30,265 nt of DNA from an uncultured Prevotella sp. (GCA_900550365.1 URRR01000031.1:1-30265), one strand, 5' to 3'. Positions 15,356 through 23,602 are shown, counted from the stretch's first letter. The notes: generated by a model not told the origin, from the sequence alone. Numbers and translations are program-made.

Positions 15356-16690
15356 ATGAACAAACTTTGGGAAAAGAACTTTGAGGTAAACAAAGAGATA
15401 GAACGCTTTACGGTGGGCCGTGACCGTGAGATGGATATGTATCTTGCGAAGTATGACGTTCTCGGCAGCATGGCTCATATTACAATGTTGGAGTCAATAG
15501 GTCTTCTGGAGAAGGATGAGCTGACACGGCTGCTGGCTGCCCTTAAGGACATATATGCCTCATGCGTGCGCGGTGAGTTCGTGATTGAAGACGGTGTTGA
15601 GGATGTTCACTCGCAGGTGGAGCTGATGCTGACACGCAAACTCGGCGACATCGGTAAGAAGATTCACAGCGGACGCTCACGTAACGACCAGGTGCTCGTA
15701 GACCTTAAGCTCTTTATCCGCCACGAGATAAAGGAAATAGCTGACCTCGTGAAGGCTCTTTTTGACGAACTCCTGCAGAAAAGTGAGCAGTACAAAGACG
15801 TGCTTATGCCCGGATACACTCACTTGCAGGTGGCTATGCCGAGCTCATTCGGACTATGGTTCGGCGCTTATGCAGAGAGTCTTGCTGACGACATGCTTTT
15901 CCTTCAGGCCGCATGGCGTATGGCCAACCGTAACCCCTTGGGCAGTGCGGCGGGCTACGGCTCGTCGTTTCCGCTTAACCGCACGATGACAACCGAGCTG
16001 CTCGGCTTTGACTCAATGGACTATAACGTGGTGTATGCGCAGATGGGACGCGGCAAGACTGAGCGGAATACGGCTTTTGCGATGGCCTCAATAGCAGGAA
16101 CTCTGGCAAAAATGGCATATGACGCATGCCTGTTCAACAGTCAGAACTTCTCGTTCGTAAAACTTCCCAAAGAGTGTACTACGGGCAGCAGCATCATGCC
16201 GCACAAGAAGAATCCTGACGTGTTTGAGCTGATACGTGCCAAGAGTAACAAGCTGCAGGCTCTGCCGGCGCAGATAACTCTGATTATGAACAATCTGCCT
16301 TCTGGATATTTCCGTGACCTGCAAATTATAAAGGAAGAGTTCTTGCCGGCTTTTGATGAGCTGAAAGACTGTCTGCGCATGGCTGCTTATATTGTAAACA
16401 GAATGGAGGTTAACGAACATATACTTGACGACCCGAGGTATGACCTGATGTTCTCTGTTGAGGAAGTAAACCGCCTTGCCGCACAGGGTATGCCTTTCCG
16501 TGACGCTTATAAGAAAGTAGGACTTGACATTGAGGCCGGCCGCTTTACACCTGACAAGAACATAAATCACACGCATGAAGGCTCAATCGGAAACCTGTGT
16601 AACGACAGGATAGCTGCCCACATGGACAATATAATCAACGGATTTACGTTTGAGAAAATGGAGGAAGCTGAAAGAAAATTGCTTAAATGA
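15356..16690 (+). CDS. argH: Argininosuccinate lyase
   Basis: Cleaves argininosuccinate to arginine and fumarate, the last step of arginine synthesis. The 444-residue cytoplasmic enzyme has the fumarase/aspartase superfamily signature GSSIMPHKKNPD (277-288), with the catalytic serine loop, and EDVHSQVELMLTRKLGDIGKKIHSGRSRNDQ around residues 84-114. Both are typical of ArgH. It begins MNKLWEKNFEVN like other Bacteroidales ArgH proteins. The last 4 nt overlap the start of the next gene (ATGA), so the two are translationally coupled. Confidence 0.94.
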   Translation: MNKLWEKNFEVNKEIERFTVGRDREMDMYLAKYDVLGSMAHITMLESIGLLEKDELTRLLAALKDIYASCVRGEFVIEDGVEDVHSQVELMLTRKLGDIGKKIHSGRSRNDQVLVDLKLFIRHEIKEIADLVKALFDELLQKSEQYKDVLMPGYTHLQVAMPSSFGLWFGAYAESLADDMLFLQAAWRMANRNPLGSAAGYGSSFPLNRTMTTELLGFDSMDYNVVYAQMGRGKTERNTAFAMASIAGTLAKMAYDACLFNSQNFSFVKLPKECTTGSSIMPHKKNPDVFELIRAKSNKLQALPAQITLIMNNLPSGYFRDLQIIKEEFLPAFDELKDCLRMAAYIVNRMEVNEHILDDPRYDLMFSVEEVNRLAAQGMPFRDAYKKVGLDIEAGRFTPDKNINHTHEGSIGNLCNDRIAAHMDNIINGFTFEKMEEAERKLLK

Positions 16691-17247
16691 AACGTTACAC
16701 CTATTATATAATAGCAGTACTGACGCTGTTCACGGCGTGCGGCGACACGGAGTATGAGTTCAGCAAGTATCCGGCTTTCTTTATTTTTGAAAACAATGCG
16801 GGCCGGAGCCAGGCATTAGCGTCGGCTATGAACCCGATGTCTCCCGGCATATTCTGCCGTATTACTACATCCGGAGCTAATTATTACAGCTTTACGAGTA
16901 ATCAGGGACTTTCAGACAAGGCTGTAAAGACAGCGATAGACCAGAACCGTACGGTGAAGCTCGGTGTGTATAATGAGACAGGAATAATAGTCGGTTACGG
17001 TAATTTGAACAGTCCGGCAACGTTTTACGCCTACGACAGTCAGTGCCCTAACTGTTATAAAAACACAAGCCTACCCAGATATTCGCTTACGATGAACACT
17101 GACGGTACGGCAGACTGTGGCAGTTGTCACCGTAAATACGACATGAATAACGGCGGATTAGTGATAGATGGCGATCAAGGTGACAAACTGATACGTTATC
17201 ACGCTACAACAACCGGCCCTCAAGGTGTTCTCCAGGTTTCTAATTGA
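16687..17247 (+). CDS. Cys-rich lipoprotein with degenerate Rieske-like motif
   Basis: A 186-residue lipoprotein (lipobox FTAC, Cys18). Two cysteine pairs are present: CPNC at 120-123 and CGSCH at 144-148, in the setting ADCGSCHRKYDMNNGGLVIDG. The second half resembles the cysteine/histidine half of Rieske [2Fe-2S] proteins (C..CH..RFD...G), while the first lacks the usual C-x-H histidine. Four cysteines could equally hold zinc or a rubredoxin-like iron; CGSCH also fits a c-type haem motif. I cannot decide between these. Four-base overlap with argH indicates co-expression, but no functional link to arginine synthesis is obvious. Confidence 0.65.
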   Translation: MKRYTYYIIAVLTLFTACGDTEYEFSKYPAFFIFENNAGRSQALASAMNPMSPGIFCRITTSGANYYSFTSNQGLSDKAVKTAIDQNRTVKLGVYNETGIIVGYGNLNSPATFYAYDSQCPNCYKNTSLPRYSLTMNTDGTADCGSCHRKYDMNNGGLVIDGDQGDKLIRYHATTTGPQGVLQVSN

Positions 17248-17276
17248 CACATTTAATATTAAATTGTGTGAATTAA

Positions 17277-17307
17277 TTTGCATTTTCGAGAAATAGACTT
17301 ATCTTTG
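17277..17307 (+). promoter_or_regulatory. Bacteroidetes-type promoter for the tRNA-lipoprotein array
   Basis: TTTG (17277-17280), a 19-nt spacer and TATCTTTG (17300-17307) form a strong consensus promoter. The -7 element ends 12 nt before tRNA-Gly. No other promoter is visible before the TPR lipoprotein gene at 17509. Confidence 0.8.
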
Positions 17308-17319
17308 CATAACTTTTGT

Positions 17320-17392
17320 GCGGCAATAGCTCAGTTGGTAGAGCGCAACCTTGCCAAGGTTGAGGTCGCGGGTCCGAGTCCCGTTTGCCGCT
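17320..17392 (+). tRNA. tRNA-Gly (anticodon GCC)
   Basis: A full cloverleaf of 73 nt. Acceptor GCGGCAA pairs with TTGCCGC, the D stem is GCTC/GAGC, the anticodon stem CAACC/GGTTG encloses TTGCCAA (anticodon 17353-17355), and the T stem is GCGGG/CCCGT. Discriminator is T; CCA is not encoded. The T loop reads TCCGAGT, so the position normally U55 is C. Confidence 0.95.
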
Positions 17393-17399
17393 CAAGGAT

Positions 17400-17485
17400 G
17401 CCGCAATGGTGGAATTGGTAGACACGAGGGACTTAAAATCCCTTGGCCAGTAATGGCTGTGCGGGTTCGAGTCCCGCTCGCGGCA
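17400..17485 (+). tRNA. tRNA-Leu (anticodon TAA)
   Basis: An 86-nt type II tRNA. The anticodon stem AGGGA/TCCCT encloses CTTAAAA (anticodon 17434-17436), with a long variable arm (TGGCCAGTAATGGCTGT region) and T arm GCGGG-TTCGAGT-CCCGC. The acceptor stem GCCGCAA/TCGCGGC has one A-C mismatch at pair 6-67. CCA is not encoded. It lies 7 nt after tRNA-Gly. Confidence 0.95.
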
Positions 17486-17508
17486 CTATCATTTAAAAAC
17501 CTTTCATT

Positions 17509-19194
17509 ATGAAAAAAAATCTTGTTTTATTATTCTCGGCAGCTTCAGTGCTCGCACTGTCGTCTTGCTCTTCTAAACTCGGAGAGCTTTCTGCCGACAA
17601 TTTCACGGTTACACCTAATCCCCTCGAGACCAAGGGCGGACAAGTAGCTGTAACAATAAATGGAACTTTCCCTGAAAAGTACTTGAAGAAAAAGGCCGTT
17701 GTAACGGTTGTTCCTGAACTGCGTTACGGCAACGGACAGGTTGCACAGGGACAGGCTGCTACATTCCAGGGTGAGAAGGTAGAAGGCAACGACCAGACCA
17801 TATCTTACAAGATGGGCGGCAACTATACAATGAAGGCTAATTATAAATATGTGCCTGAAATGCAGAAGAGCGACCTCTACATGACTTTTGACGCATACTA
17901 TGGCAAGAAAAAGAAGAAGGTTGAGGTTCCCGCCGTTAAGGTGGCTGAAGGCGTTATCGCTACATCTGAACTTTACAAGAATACTCTTGCAGGAAGCGGT
18001 GCTTGCATAGCTCCTGATACATTCCAGCGCGTACGTGCTCAGCGCCAGGAGTCACAGATTAAGTTCCTCATCAACCAGGCTAATCTGCGCAAGAGCGAGC
18101 TGAAGAACAACTCTGTACAGGAGTTCGTAAAGCTGCTTAAGGATATCAATGACAACCAGGAGACTCTTAACCTCAAGAACGTTGAGGTACTTGCTTACGC
18201 TTCTCCTGATGGTGGTGTTGAGTTCAACGACAAGCTGGCTAACAAACGTCAGAACGTATCTGTAGATTATGCTGAGAAGCAGCTGAAGAGCGCTGACCTC
18301 GAAGGCGACGTAACCGGTAAGTACACAGCACAGGACTGGGACGGCTTCCAGAAGCTTGTTGCTGCTTCAAATATCCAGGATAAGGATGTCATCCTTCGTG
18401 TTCTCTCTATGTATCAGGATCCCGAAGAGCGTGAGCAGCAGATCCGTAACATGTCTGCCGGCTTCCGTGAGCTTGCTGACGGTATTCTTCCTGAGCTTCG
18501 TCGTTCACGCCTCATCATTAACTATGAGACAATCGGACGCAGCGATGAGCAGATCAAGGCTCAGTACAATGAAGACGCTACAAAGCTGAGCGTTGACGAA
18601 CTTCTGTACGCTGCTACACTCGAGAACAACAACGACGCTAAAGAGGCTATTTATAAGAAGACCACAGAGATTTATCCCAACGATTACCGCGCATTCAACA
18701 ACGTTGCTGCAATCGAATTTGCAAAGGGTAACGATGCTGAGGCTAAGAACTATTTGAGCAAGGCTCAGTCTGTTAACGGCAATGCTCCTGAGGTTAACGC
18801 TAACCTTGGTCTGCTCGCTCTTAAGGACGGTAACGTAAGTGATGCTGAGAACTACTTCGCAAAGGGCAACACTGTCAGCGACTATAACAAGCTGCTCGGT
18901 TCTCTGAACCTGGCTAAGGGTGACTATGCAACTGCTGAGCAGAATCTCAACGGTATCAACTGCAACACTACTGCTTTGGCACAGATTCTGAACAAGAACT
19001 ATGCAGGAGCTGCAACAACTCTGAACAATGTAGAGAACAAGGATGCCATGACAGACTATCTGCAGGCTATCCTCAACGCACGTCAGGGCAACAATTCAGC
19101 TGCTTCTTCTTACCTGAAGAGCGCTCTGCAGAAAGATCCGTCACTTGCTACATACGCAAATAACGACTTAGAGCTGTCTAAGGTCAGCAAATAA
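17509..19194 (+). CDS. TPR lipoprotein with OmpA-like segment
   Basis: A 561-residue lipoprotein (lipobox LSSC, Cys20). The N-terminal half is beta-rich; a Lys-rich patch (GKKKKKVEVPAVKV) lies near residue 140. A segment with VEVLAYASPDGGVEFNDKLANKRQNVSVDYAEKQL is OmpA-like, suggesting contact with peptidoglycan or an envelope assembly. The C-terminal 190 residues are tetratricopeptide repeats (AFNNVAAIEFAKGNDAEAKNYLSKA, VNANLGLLALKDGNVSDAENYFAKG). Codon use is strongly biased (GCT, AAC, CGT), as expected for a highly expressed gene. It starts only 23 nt after tRNA-Leu and seems to share its promoter. Periplasmic location is likely. The exact role is unknown. Confidence 0.82.
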   Translation: MKKNLVLLFSAASVLALSSCSSKLGELSADNFTVTPNPLETKGGQVAVTINGTFPEKYLKKKAVVTVVPELRYGNGQVAQGQAATFQGEKVEGNDQTISYKMGGNYTMKANYKYVPEMQKSDLYMTFDAYYGKKKKKVEVPAVKVAEGVIATSELYKNTLAGSGACIAPDTFQRVRAQRQESQIKFLINQANLRKSELKNNSVQEFVKLLKDINDNQETLNLKNVEVLAYASPDGGVEFNDKLANKRQNVSVDYAEKQLKSADLEGDVTGKYTAQDWDGFQKLVAASNIQDKDVILRVLSMYQDPEEREQQIRNMSAGFRELADGILPELRRSRLIINYETIGRSDEQIKAQYNEDATKLSVDELLYAATLENNNDAKEAIYKKTTEIYPNDYRAFNNVAAIEFAKGNDAEAKNYLSKAQSVNGNAPEVNANLGLLALKDGNVSDAENYFAKGNTVSDYNKLLGSLNLAKGDYATAEQNLNGINCNTTALAQILNKNYAGAATTLNNVENKDAMTDYLQAILNARQGNNSAASSYLKSALQKDPSLATYANNDLELSKVSK

Positions 19195-19206
19195 AAAAGC
19201 TGGCGC

Positions 19207-20208
19207 ATGAAGCGGCTAACTTATATCTTAACGCTCACCTTGGTTTTGGTTGCATGCGGTTCACGCAGCGGTTATTTCAGTCTTGAGGGCCGTTTACTCA
19301 ACCTTAACCAAGGTGAGTTTTATGTTTACAGTCCTGACGGAGTGTTTGACGGGGTTGACACCATAAAGGTCGAGGGCGGACGGTTCGCTTATGAAACACC
19401 TTGTAAGGAGAAAGGAACGCTTGTCATAGTGTTCCCGAATTTCTCAGAGCAGCCTGTATTTGCGGAACCGGGTAAGTCGGTAACGATAAAGGGCAGTGCC
19501 TCACACCTTAAGGAAATAGAAATTGAAGGCACAGATGAGAACAAACTCATGAACGGTTTCCGTAAGCAGATTGCCCAGGCGTCGCCTCCTGAAGAACTTA
19601 AATATGCCGAACAGTTCATCAGGAACAATCCCGAATCACTTGTAAGCGTATATATATTAAGAAAGTATTTTATCACGTCAGACAAGGTTGATCTCAATAA
19701 GGTCGAGAATTTAATCAACATCGTATATAAAGCTCAGCCTAAGAACGGTAATGTTGCACGCATGTCGCGTTATGTGAAGATGGCAAAGCATGGTGTGGTT
19801 GGTGCCGGTATGCCGTCATTCAAGGCAAAGGATGTTGACGGAAAGAGCGTTAGCGATGCTGTTCTCCGTGGAAAGGTAGCCGTTGTATATACATGGGCCA
19901 ACTGGAATTATGAAAGCCGTAACATGCGTGACAGACTTAACCGGCTGAAAGAAGATTATGGAGACCGGCTCGCGTTGCTTGGAATCTGTCTTGACGCCAG
20001 TAAGGATGCCTGCAAGCGTTCGCTGCGTAATGACTCCACATCGGCTGTCACCGTATGTGACCAGTTGATGTTCGACAGTCCGATGCTTGAGCTTTTCGGG
20101 CTTGGAAGTGTCTCTGAAAATATCCTGTTCAATGCCCAGGGCCGTATTATTGAGCGCAATGTAGCGTTGAACGACATTGAATCTAAACTGAAAACACTGC
20201 TTAATTAA
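19207..20208 (+). CDS. DUF4369/thioredoxin-like lipoprotein lacking the CXXC
   Basis: A 333-residue lipoprotein (lipobox LVAC, Cys17). Residues 20-110 have the DUF4369 beta pattern (FSLEGRLLNLNQGEFYVYSPDG... IKVEGGRFAYETP...EPGKSVTIKG). Residues about 200-333 are a TlpA/AhpC-like thioredoxin fold (GAGMPSFKAKDVDGKSVSDAVLRGKVAVVYTWANWNYESRNM). Where redox members have WCxxC, this protein has W233-NYES-R, with Asn234 and Ser237 replacing the cysteines, so it should not act as a disulfide oxidoreductase. It may be a scaffold or ligand-binding protein. The gap from the TPR gene is 12 nt and to yifB 8 nt, giving one operon. Confidence 0.82.
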   Translation: MKRLTYILTLTLVLVACGSRSGYFSLEGRLLNLNQGEFYVYSPDGVFDGVDTIKVEGGRFAYETPCKEKGTLVIVFPNFSEQPVFAEPGKSVTIKGSASHLKEIEIEGTDENKLMNGFRKQIAQASPPEELKYAEQFIRNNPESLVSVYILRKYFITSDKVDLNKVENLINIVYKAQPKNGNVARMSRYVKMAKHGVVGAGMPSFKAKDVDGKSVSDAVLRGKVAVVYTWANWNYESRNMRDRLNRLKEDYGDRLALLGICLDASKDACKRSLRNDSTSAVTVCDQLMFDSPMLELFGLGSVSENILFNAQGRIIERNVALNDIESKLKTLLN

Positions 20209-20216
20209 AAGATAAA

Positions 20217-21758
20217 ATGCTGGTCAAGACATACTGTGCGGCGGTAAACGGACTTGAAGTAACCACCGTGACGGTTGAAGTCAGCATCTCGAAAGGCGTA
20301 ATGTACCACCTCACGGGACTTGCCGATACTGCCGTCAGGGAAAGCCGTGACCGTATCATCGCCGCATTGAAGAACAACGGGTTGAAGATACCCGTTGCTG
20401 ATATTACCATTAACATGGCGCCTGCCGATCTCCGTAAGGAGGGCAGCGGATACGACCTTCCGCTGGCAATCGGTCTTCTTGCTGCCTTGGGTAAGGTAAA
20501 GCCTGACCATCTTAATGAATACATGCTCGTAGGCGAGCTTGGCCTTGACGGCCGCATCCAGCCGGTCCGCGGTGCTCTTCCGATAGCGATAAAGGCGCGT
20601 AAAGAAGAGTTTAAGGGGCTTATAGTGCCTAAATATAACGTGCGTGAGGCTGCCGTTGTGAATAAGCTCAGCGTTTACGGTATGGATAATATCCTTGACG
20701 TTGTACGTTTTCTGAATGATGAGGAGTCGTTTGAGCCTACGGTGATAGATACCCGCCGCGAGTTTTATGAGCATCAGAGTTCGTTTGACCTTGACTTTGC
20801 TGATGTGAGAGGGCAGGAGAGTGTCAAGCGAGCCATGGAGGTTGCTGCCGCCGGAGGTCACAATCTGATAATGATAGGCCCGCCAGGCAGCGGAAAATCG
20901 ATGATGGCCAAACGTCTGCCTTCCATACTACCTCCGCTTTCGTTGGCCGAAAGTCTTGAGACGACGCAGATTCATTCAATAGCCGGAAAACTCGGAAAGA
21001 ACGTGTCGCTTATATCCCAGCGCCCCTTCCGTGCCCCTCATCATACTATTTCCCAGGTAGCTCTGGTCGGTGGAGGTACAAATCCGCAGCCTGGTGAAAT
21101 TTCGCTTGCGCATAACGGAGTACTTTTTGCAGACGAGCTGCCGGAATTCAACAAGTCAACGCTAGAGGTGCTCCGCCAGCCTCTTGAGGACCGTAAAATC
21201 ACTATTTCACGTGCAAAATACACCGTTGAGTATCCCTGCTCATTCATGTTCGTGGCGTCGATGAACCCTTGTCCGTGCGGATATTACAACGACCCTACTC
21301 ACAAGTGTGTCTGCACGCCGGGACAGATACAGCGTTATCTTAATAAAATCAGCGGTCCGTTGCTCGACCGCATCGACATACAGATAGAGATAACGCCCGT
21401 ACCGTTTAACGACATATCCCGTTCGACACAGGGCGAGAGCAGTGCCAGCATACGCGAGCGGGTAATTAAGGCGCGCCAGATACAAGAGCGTCGTTTCAGC
21501 ACATATAAGGGGATTCATTGTAATGCCCAGATGACCGAGCGCATGATACACGAGTTTGCAGAGCCTGATGCAGCCGGCATTGAGCTGCTGCGTACGGCCA
21601 TGGCCCGTCTGAATCTCTCAGCCAGAGCATATAACCGCATACTTAAGGTCGCCCGTACCATTGCTGACCTTGAGGACTCACTTTCAGTGCTGCCGTCACA
21701 TCTTGCCGAAGCAATAAGTTATCGCAACCTAGACCGCGGCGATTGGGCGGAAAGATAG
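20217..21758 (+). CDS. comM: YifB/ComM family Mg-chelatase-like AAA+ ATPase
   Basis: A 513-residue protein of full family length. The N-terminal Lon-protease-like (ChlI) domain is at 1-170 (GLADTAVRESRDRIIAALKNNGLKIP, NMAPADLRKEGSGYDLPLA, GELGLDGRIQPVRG). The AAA+ domain has Walker A GPPGSGKS (221-228), Walker B VLFADELPE and MNPCPCGYY. The C-terminal domain has RAYNRILKVARTIADLE. In other bacteria ComM is a hexameric helicase that promotes branch migration during natural transformation; whether it does so here is unknown. It ends the lipoprotein operon. Confidence 0.92.
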   Translation: MLVKTYCAAVNGLEVTTVTVEVSISKGVMYHLTGLADTAVRESRDRIIAALKNNGLKIPVADITINMAPADLRKEGSGYDLPLAIGLLAALGKVKPDHLNEYMLVGELGLDGRIQPVRGALPIAIKARKEEFKGLIVPKYNVREAAVVNKLSVYGMDNILDVVRFLNDEESFEPTVIDTRREFYEHQSSFDLDFADVRGQESVKRAMEVAAAGGHNLIMIGPPGSGKSMMAKRLPSILPPLSLAESLETTQIHSIAGKLGKNVSLISQRPFRAPHHTISQVALVGGGTNPQPGEISLAHNGVLFADELPEFNKSTLEVLRQPLEDRKITISRAKYTVEYPCSFMFVASMNPCPCGYYNDPTHKCVCTPGQIQRYLNKISGPLLDRIDIQIEITPVPFNDISRSTQGESSASIRERVIKARQIQERRFSTYKGIHCNAQMTERMIHEFAEPDAAGIELLRTAMARLNLSARAYNRILKVARTIADLEDSLSVLPSHLAEAISYRNLDRGDWAER

Positions 21759-21926
21759 CTTTTTTCAGTTAACGAGCAGACAAGAAACAAGCAGAAAAGA
21801 AGACTACACCAAATTTACAGACATTTATAATTCGATGAACTCGCGTTAATATATTATTATTCATTACTTTTTAATAGTTCTTATAGAAAAGTGTTGCGGA
21901 TTTAAAGATTAGCATAATGTATTATA

Positions 21927-22616
21927 ATGAGACAGAAGTATTATGACGACCTAATGAAGGTTTATGAAAAATATGGTATGGATGTGAAAAACTTCAAATG
22001 TCTAAATAAAGACTCTTTATGCAAGAGGCTCAATAATGATAGGTTTGCACGAGGAATGCAATGCCACCTCGGCTATAATTATGGGGAAAGAACACGAGTA
22101 CTAGTCGTATCTTTGGACTGTGGCGGAGGAGGGAGTGATAACATACAAGAAAGAACAAATAATGTTTTAGCAAACCATCATAATCCTCATATGCTTGGAA
22201 CGATTTTAATATTGAAACGGTATTATCAATCCTCAAATGAGGAGGAACTTTTGAATTATATTGCAATGACAAATTCCTGCAAATGTTGTAGCAAATCATC
22301 AAAAAATCAAATGGACTGGAAGTATTTTGAAGCTTGCAAGGATATTAAACTTGAAGAAATTTTAGCATTAGACCCCCAGATAATCTTCTTTCAAGGCAAG
22401 AATACACTTGCCGGATGTAAATTTAAAGAAATAGATGGAATCCCAATCGAGTTTAAAGATAGGCTTCAGATGCTTGAAATAGAAGAAAAAAAGTTCTTAT
22501 CGGTAAAATGTTATCATCCACGCTATTGTAATCGACTCGGAAGAACTGGAAAAGAAAATTATTTGAATCTCTTGAACCGGATAATTGACTATTTGCGTTC
22601 TCTCAATATAACCTGA
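21927..22616 (+). CDS. Divergent uracil-DNA-glycosylase superfamily protein
   Basis: A 229-residue protein. YIAMTNSCKCC (111-121), Cys137 and ILALDPQIIFFQGK (145-158) closely follow the family 4 UDG pattern (yitN-KC...C...l.PkviialG), including 16 residues between Cys121 and Cys137. With Cys25, Cys32 or Cys46 this could form the [4Fe-4S] site. A terminal HP motif (YHPRYCNR, 197-203) matches the UDG leucine-loop HPS region. The N-terminal catalytic motif GEAPG is replaced by VVSLDCGGGGSDNIQERT (60-77), so the base specificity may differ. Overall it belongs to the superfamily but not to a standard repair UDG. The AT-rich island suggests an accessory, perhaps defence-related, role (speculative). 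No TAnnTTTG promoter was found. Confidence 0.62.
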   Translation: MRQKYYDDLMKVYEKYGMDVKNFKCLNKDSLCKRLNNDRFARGMQCHLGYNYGERTRVLVVSLDCGGGGSDNIQERTNNVLANHHNPHMLGTILILKRYYQSSNEEELLNYIAMTNSCKCCSKSSKNQMDWKYFEACKDIKLEEILALDPQIIFFQGKNTLAGCKFKEIDGIPIEFKDRLQMLEIEEKKFLSVKCYHPRYCNRLGRTGKENYLNLLNRIIDYLRSLNIT

Positions 22617-22693
22617 TATAATGTATTGTAAGTTTTTTAAGAGTGATTTTTCTTTGCCGATTACTGTTCTTATTATTATCGTTGAAACCAAAT

Positions 22694-23167
22694 CTATTTG
22701 AGTAATAGTTTTTGGAGAATCTCAAGTACTTTCGGGATCAATTCATCTTCAGATACCGGAATGCTGATGTCGTTATTTTTTGTATATAGGACATTGATAG
22801 TTTTTGCTATTTCTTCTAATTGCCAATAACAAATTGTATGAGTTAAACTTATTAACAGTTTCCATTCCCCTATATATACGAATGGTTGAATACGTATGCC
22901 AAAATCTTTATAATTACATTCAATCACACCATTCTCTATTCTGATTGCATTTTGAATACTATTTTCTTCAGCATACTTTTTTGTGGCTTTATCTATTTGC
23001 TTCCGCATATCCTGTTCGTACTGTTTCTCTATTTCTTCTTGGGTTGATAGAACTTCACTTGCGGCCTCTTCTAATTGGTCATAGATTTCATCAAGGGCCA
23101 TAATCTTTTCTTGTGTGCTGAGATTTTCTAACTCATTTAGTATATCTTCAATATCAAAGTCAATCAT
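22694..23167 (-). CDS. Unknown acidic helical protein, convergent to UDG-like gene
   Basis: A 157-residue protein that I do not recognise. Residues 1-70 are strongly acidic and helical, with heptad-like runs (ILNELENLSTQEKIMALDEIYDQLEEAASEVL, EIEKQYEQDMRKQIDKATKKYAEE) suggesting coiled coil. The second half is mixed (GVIECNYKDFGIRIQPFVYIGEWKLLISL). No signal peptide or membrane segment. Codon use is AT-rich like the UDG-like gene. It faces that gene tail to tail with 77 nt between stops, so the two are not one operon. Confidence 0.6.
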   Translation of the reverse strand: MIDFDIEDILNELENLSTQEKIMALDEIYDQLEEAASEVLSTQEEIEKQYEQDMRKQIDKATKKYAEENSIQNAIRIENGVIECNYKDFGIRIQPFVYIGEWKLLISLTHTICYWQLEEIAKTINVLYTKNNDISIPVSEDELIPKVLEILQKLLLK

Positions 23168-23286
23168 AATTATATATTATTTAACGGGAGTTCGGCTAAC
23201 TGTAAGTGCCTGTAAAATTGGTGATTAGCGAAAGTTGTTGTAACTTTATAGTGCTGATTTACAAAGATTCACAAACAATAATCGCT

Positions 23287-23506
23287 ATGATCACCGAGAG
23301 CAAAGTTATAGAATTGTTCTGTATGGCAGATGATTTTTGCATTTTTTTTGATGCAATGATGGAAAAATATACGCTTAGACCTGTCATAAAGCGCCCATAT
23401 CACCCTGCCTTAACCATATCAAAGGCAGAAATCATGCTCTTCATGATACTTTTCCACGACTCAGGCTACCGCTGCCTGAAGTACTTCTATCTGGAAAAGG
23501 TCTGTT
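23287..23506 (+). pseudogene. Truncated IS982-family transposase (N-terminus)
   Basis: MITESKVIELFCMADDFC... FFDAMMEKYTLRP ... ISKAEIMLFMILFHDSGYRCLKYFYLEKVC is the N-terminal helical domain of IS982-type transposases, about 73 residues of a normal length near 300. The match stops at the Cys codon near 23503-23505, where a hairpin repeat begins. The DDE catalytic part is absent, so it is inactive. An ATG 81 nt upstream in the same frame is not the family start. The left inverted repeat of the IS was not identified with certainty. Confidence 0.75.
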
Positions 23507-23602
23507 CACACGGATTTGCAATCCGTGTGAGCTTAGTATAAGGATTTGCAATCCAAACATTCATTCTTATGTAACTTTTTGTCTTGATTACAAATCCTTA
23601 TA
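23506..23602. repeat. Family C hairpin repeats (GGATTTGCAATCC core)
   Basis: TCACACGGATT-TGC-AATCCGTGTGA (23506-23530) is an 11-bp perfect stem. A second unit has arms TATAAGGATTTGCAATC (23537-23553) and GATTACAAATCCTTATA (23586-23602), complementary except for one base. The element joins directly to the broken transposase. Confidence 0.75.

Noticed and set aside
17320..17485. tRNA genes as an integration site for the AT-rich island
   Set aside because: The island begins more than 4 kb away, and no copy of a tRNA 3' end was found at its edges.
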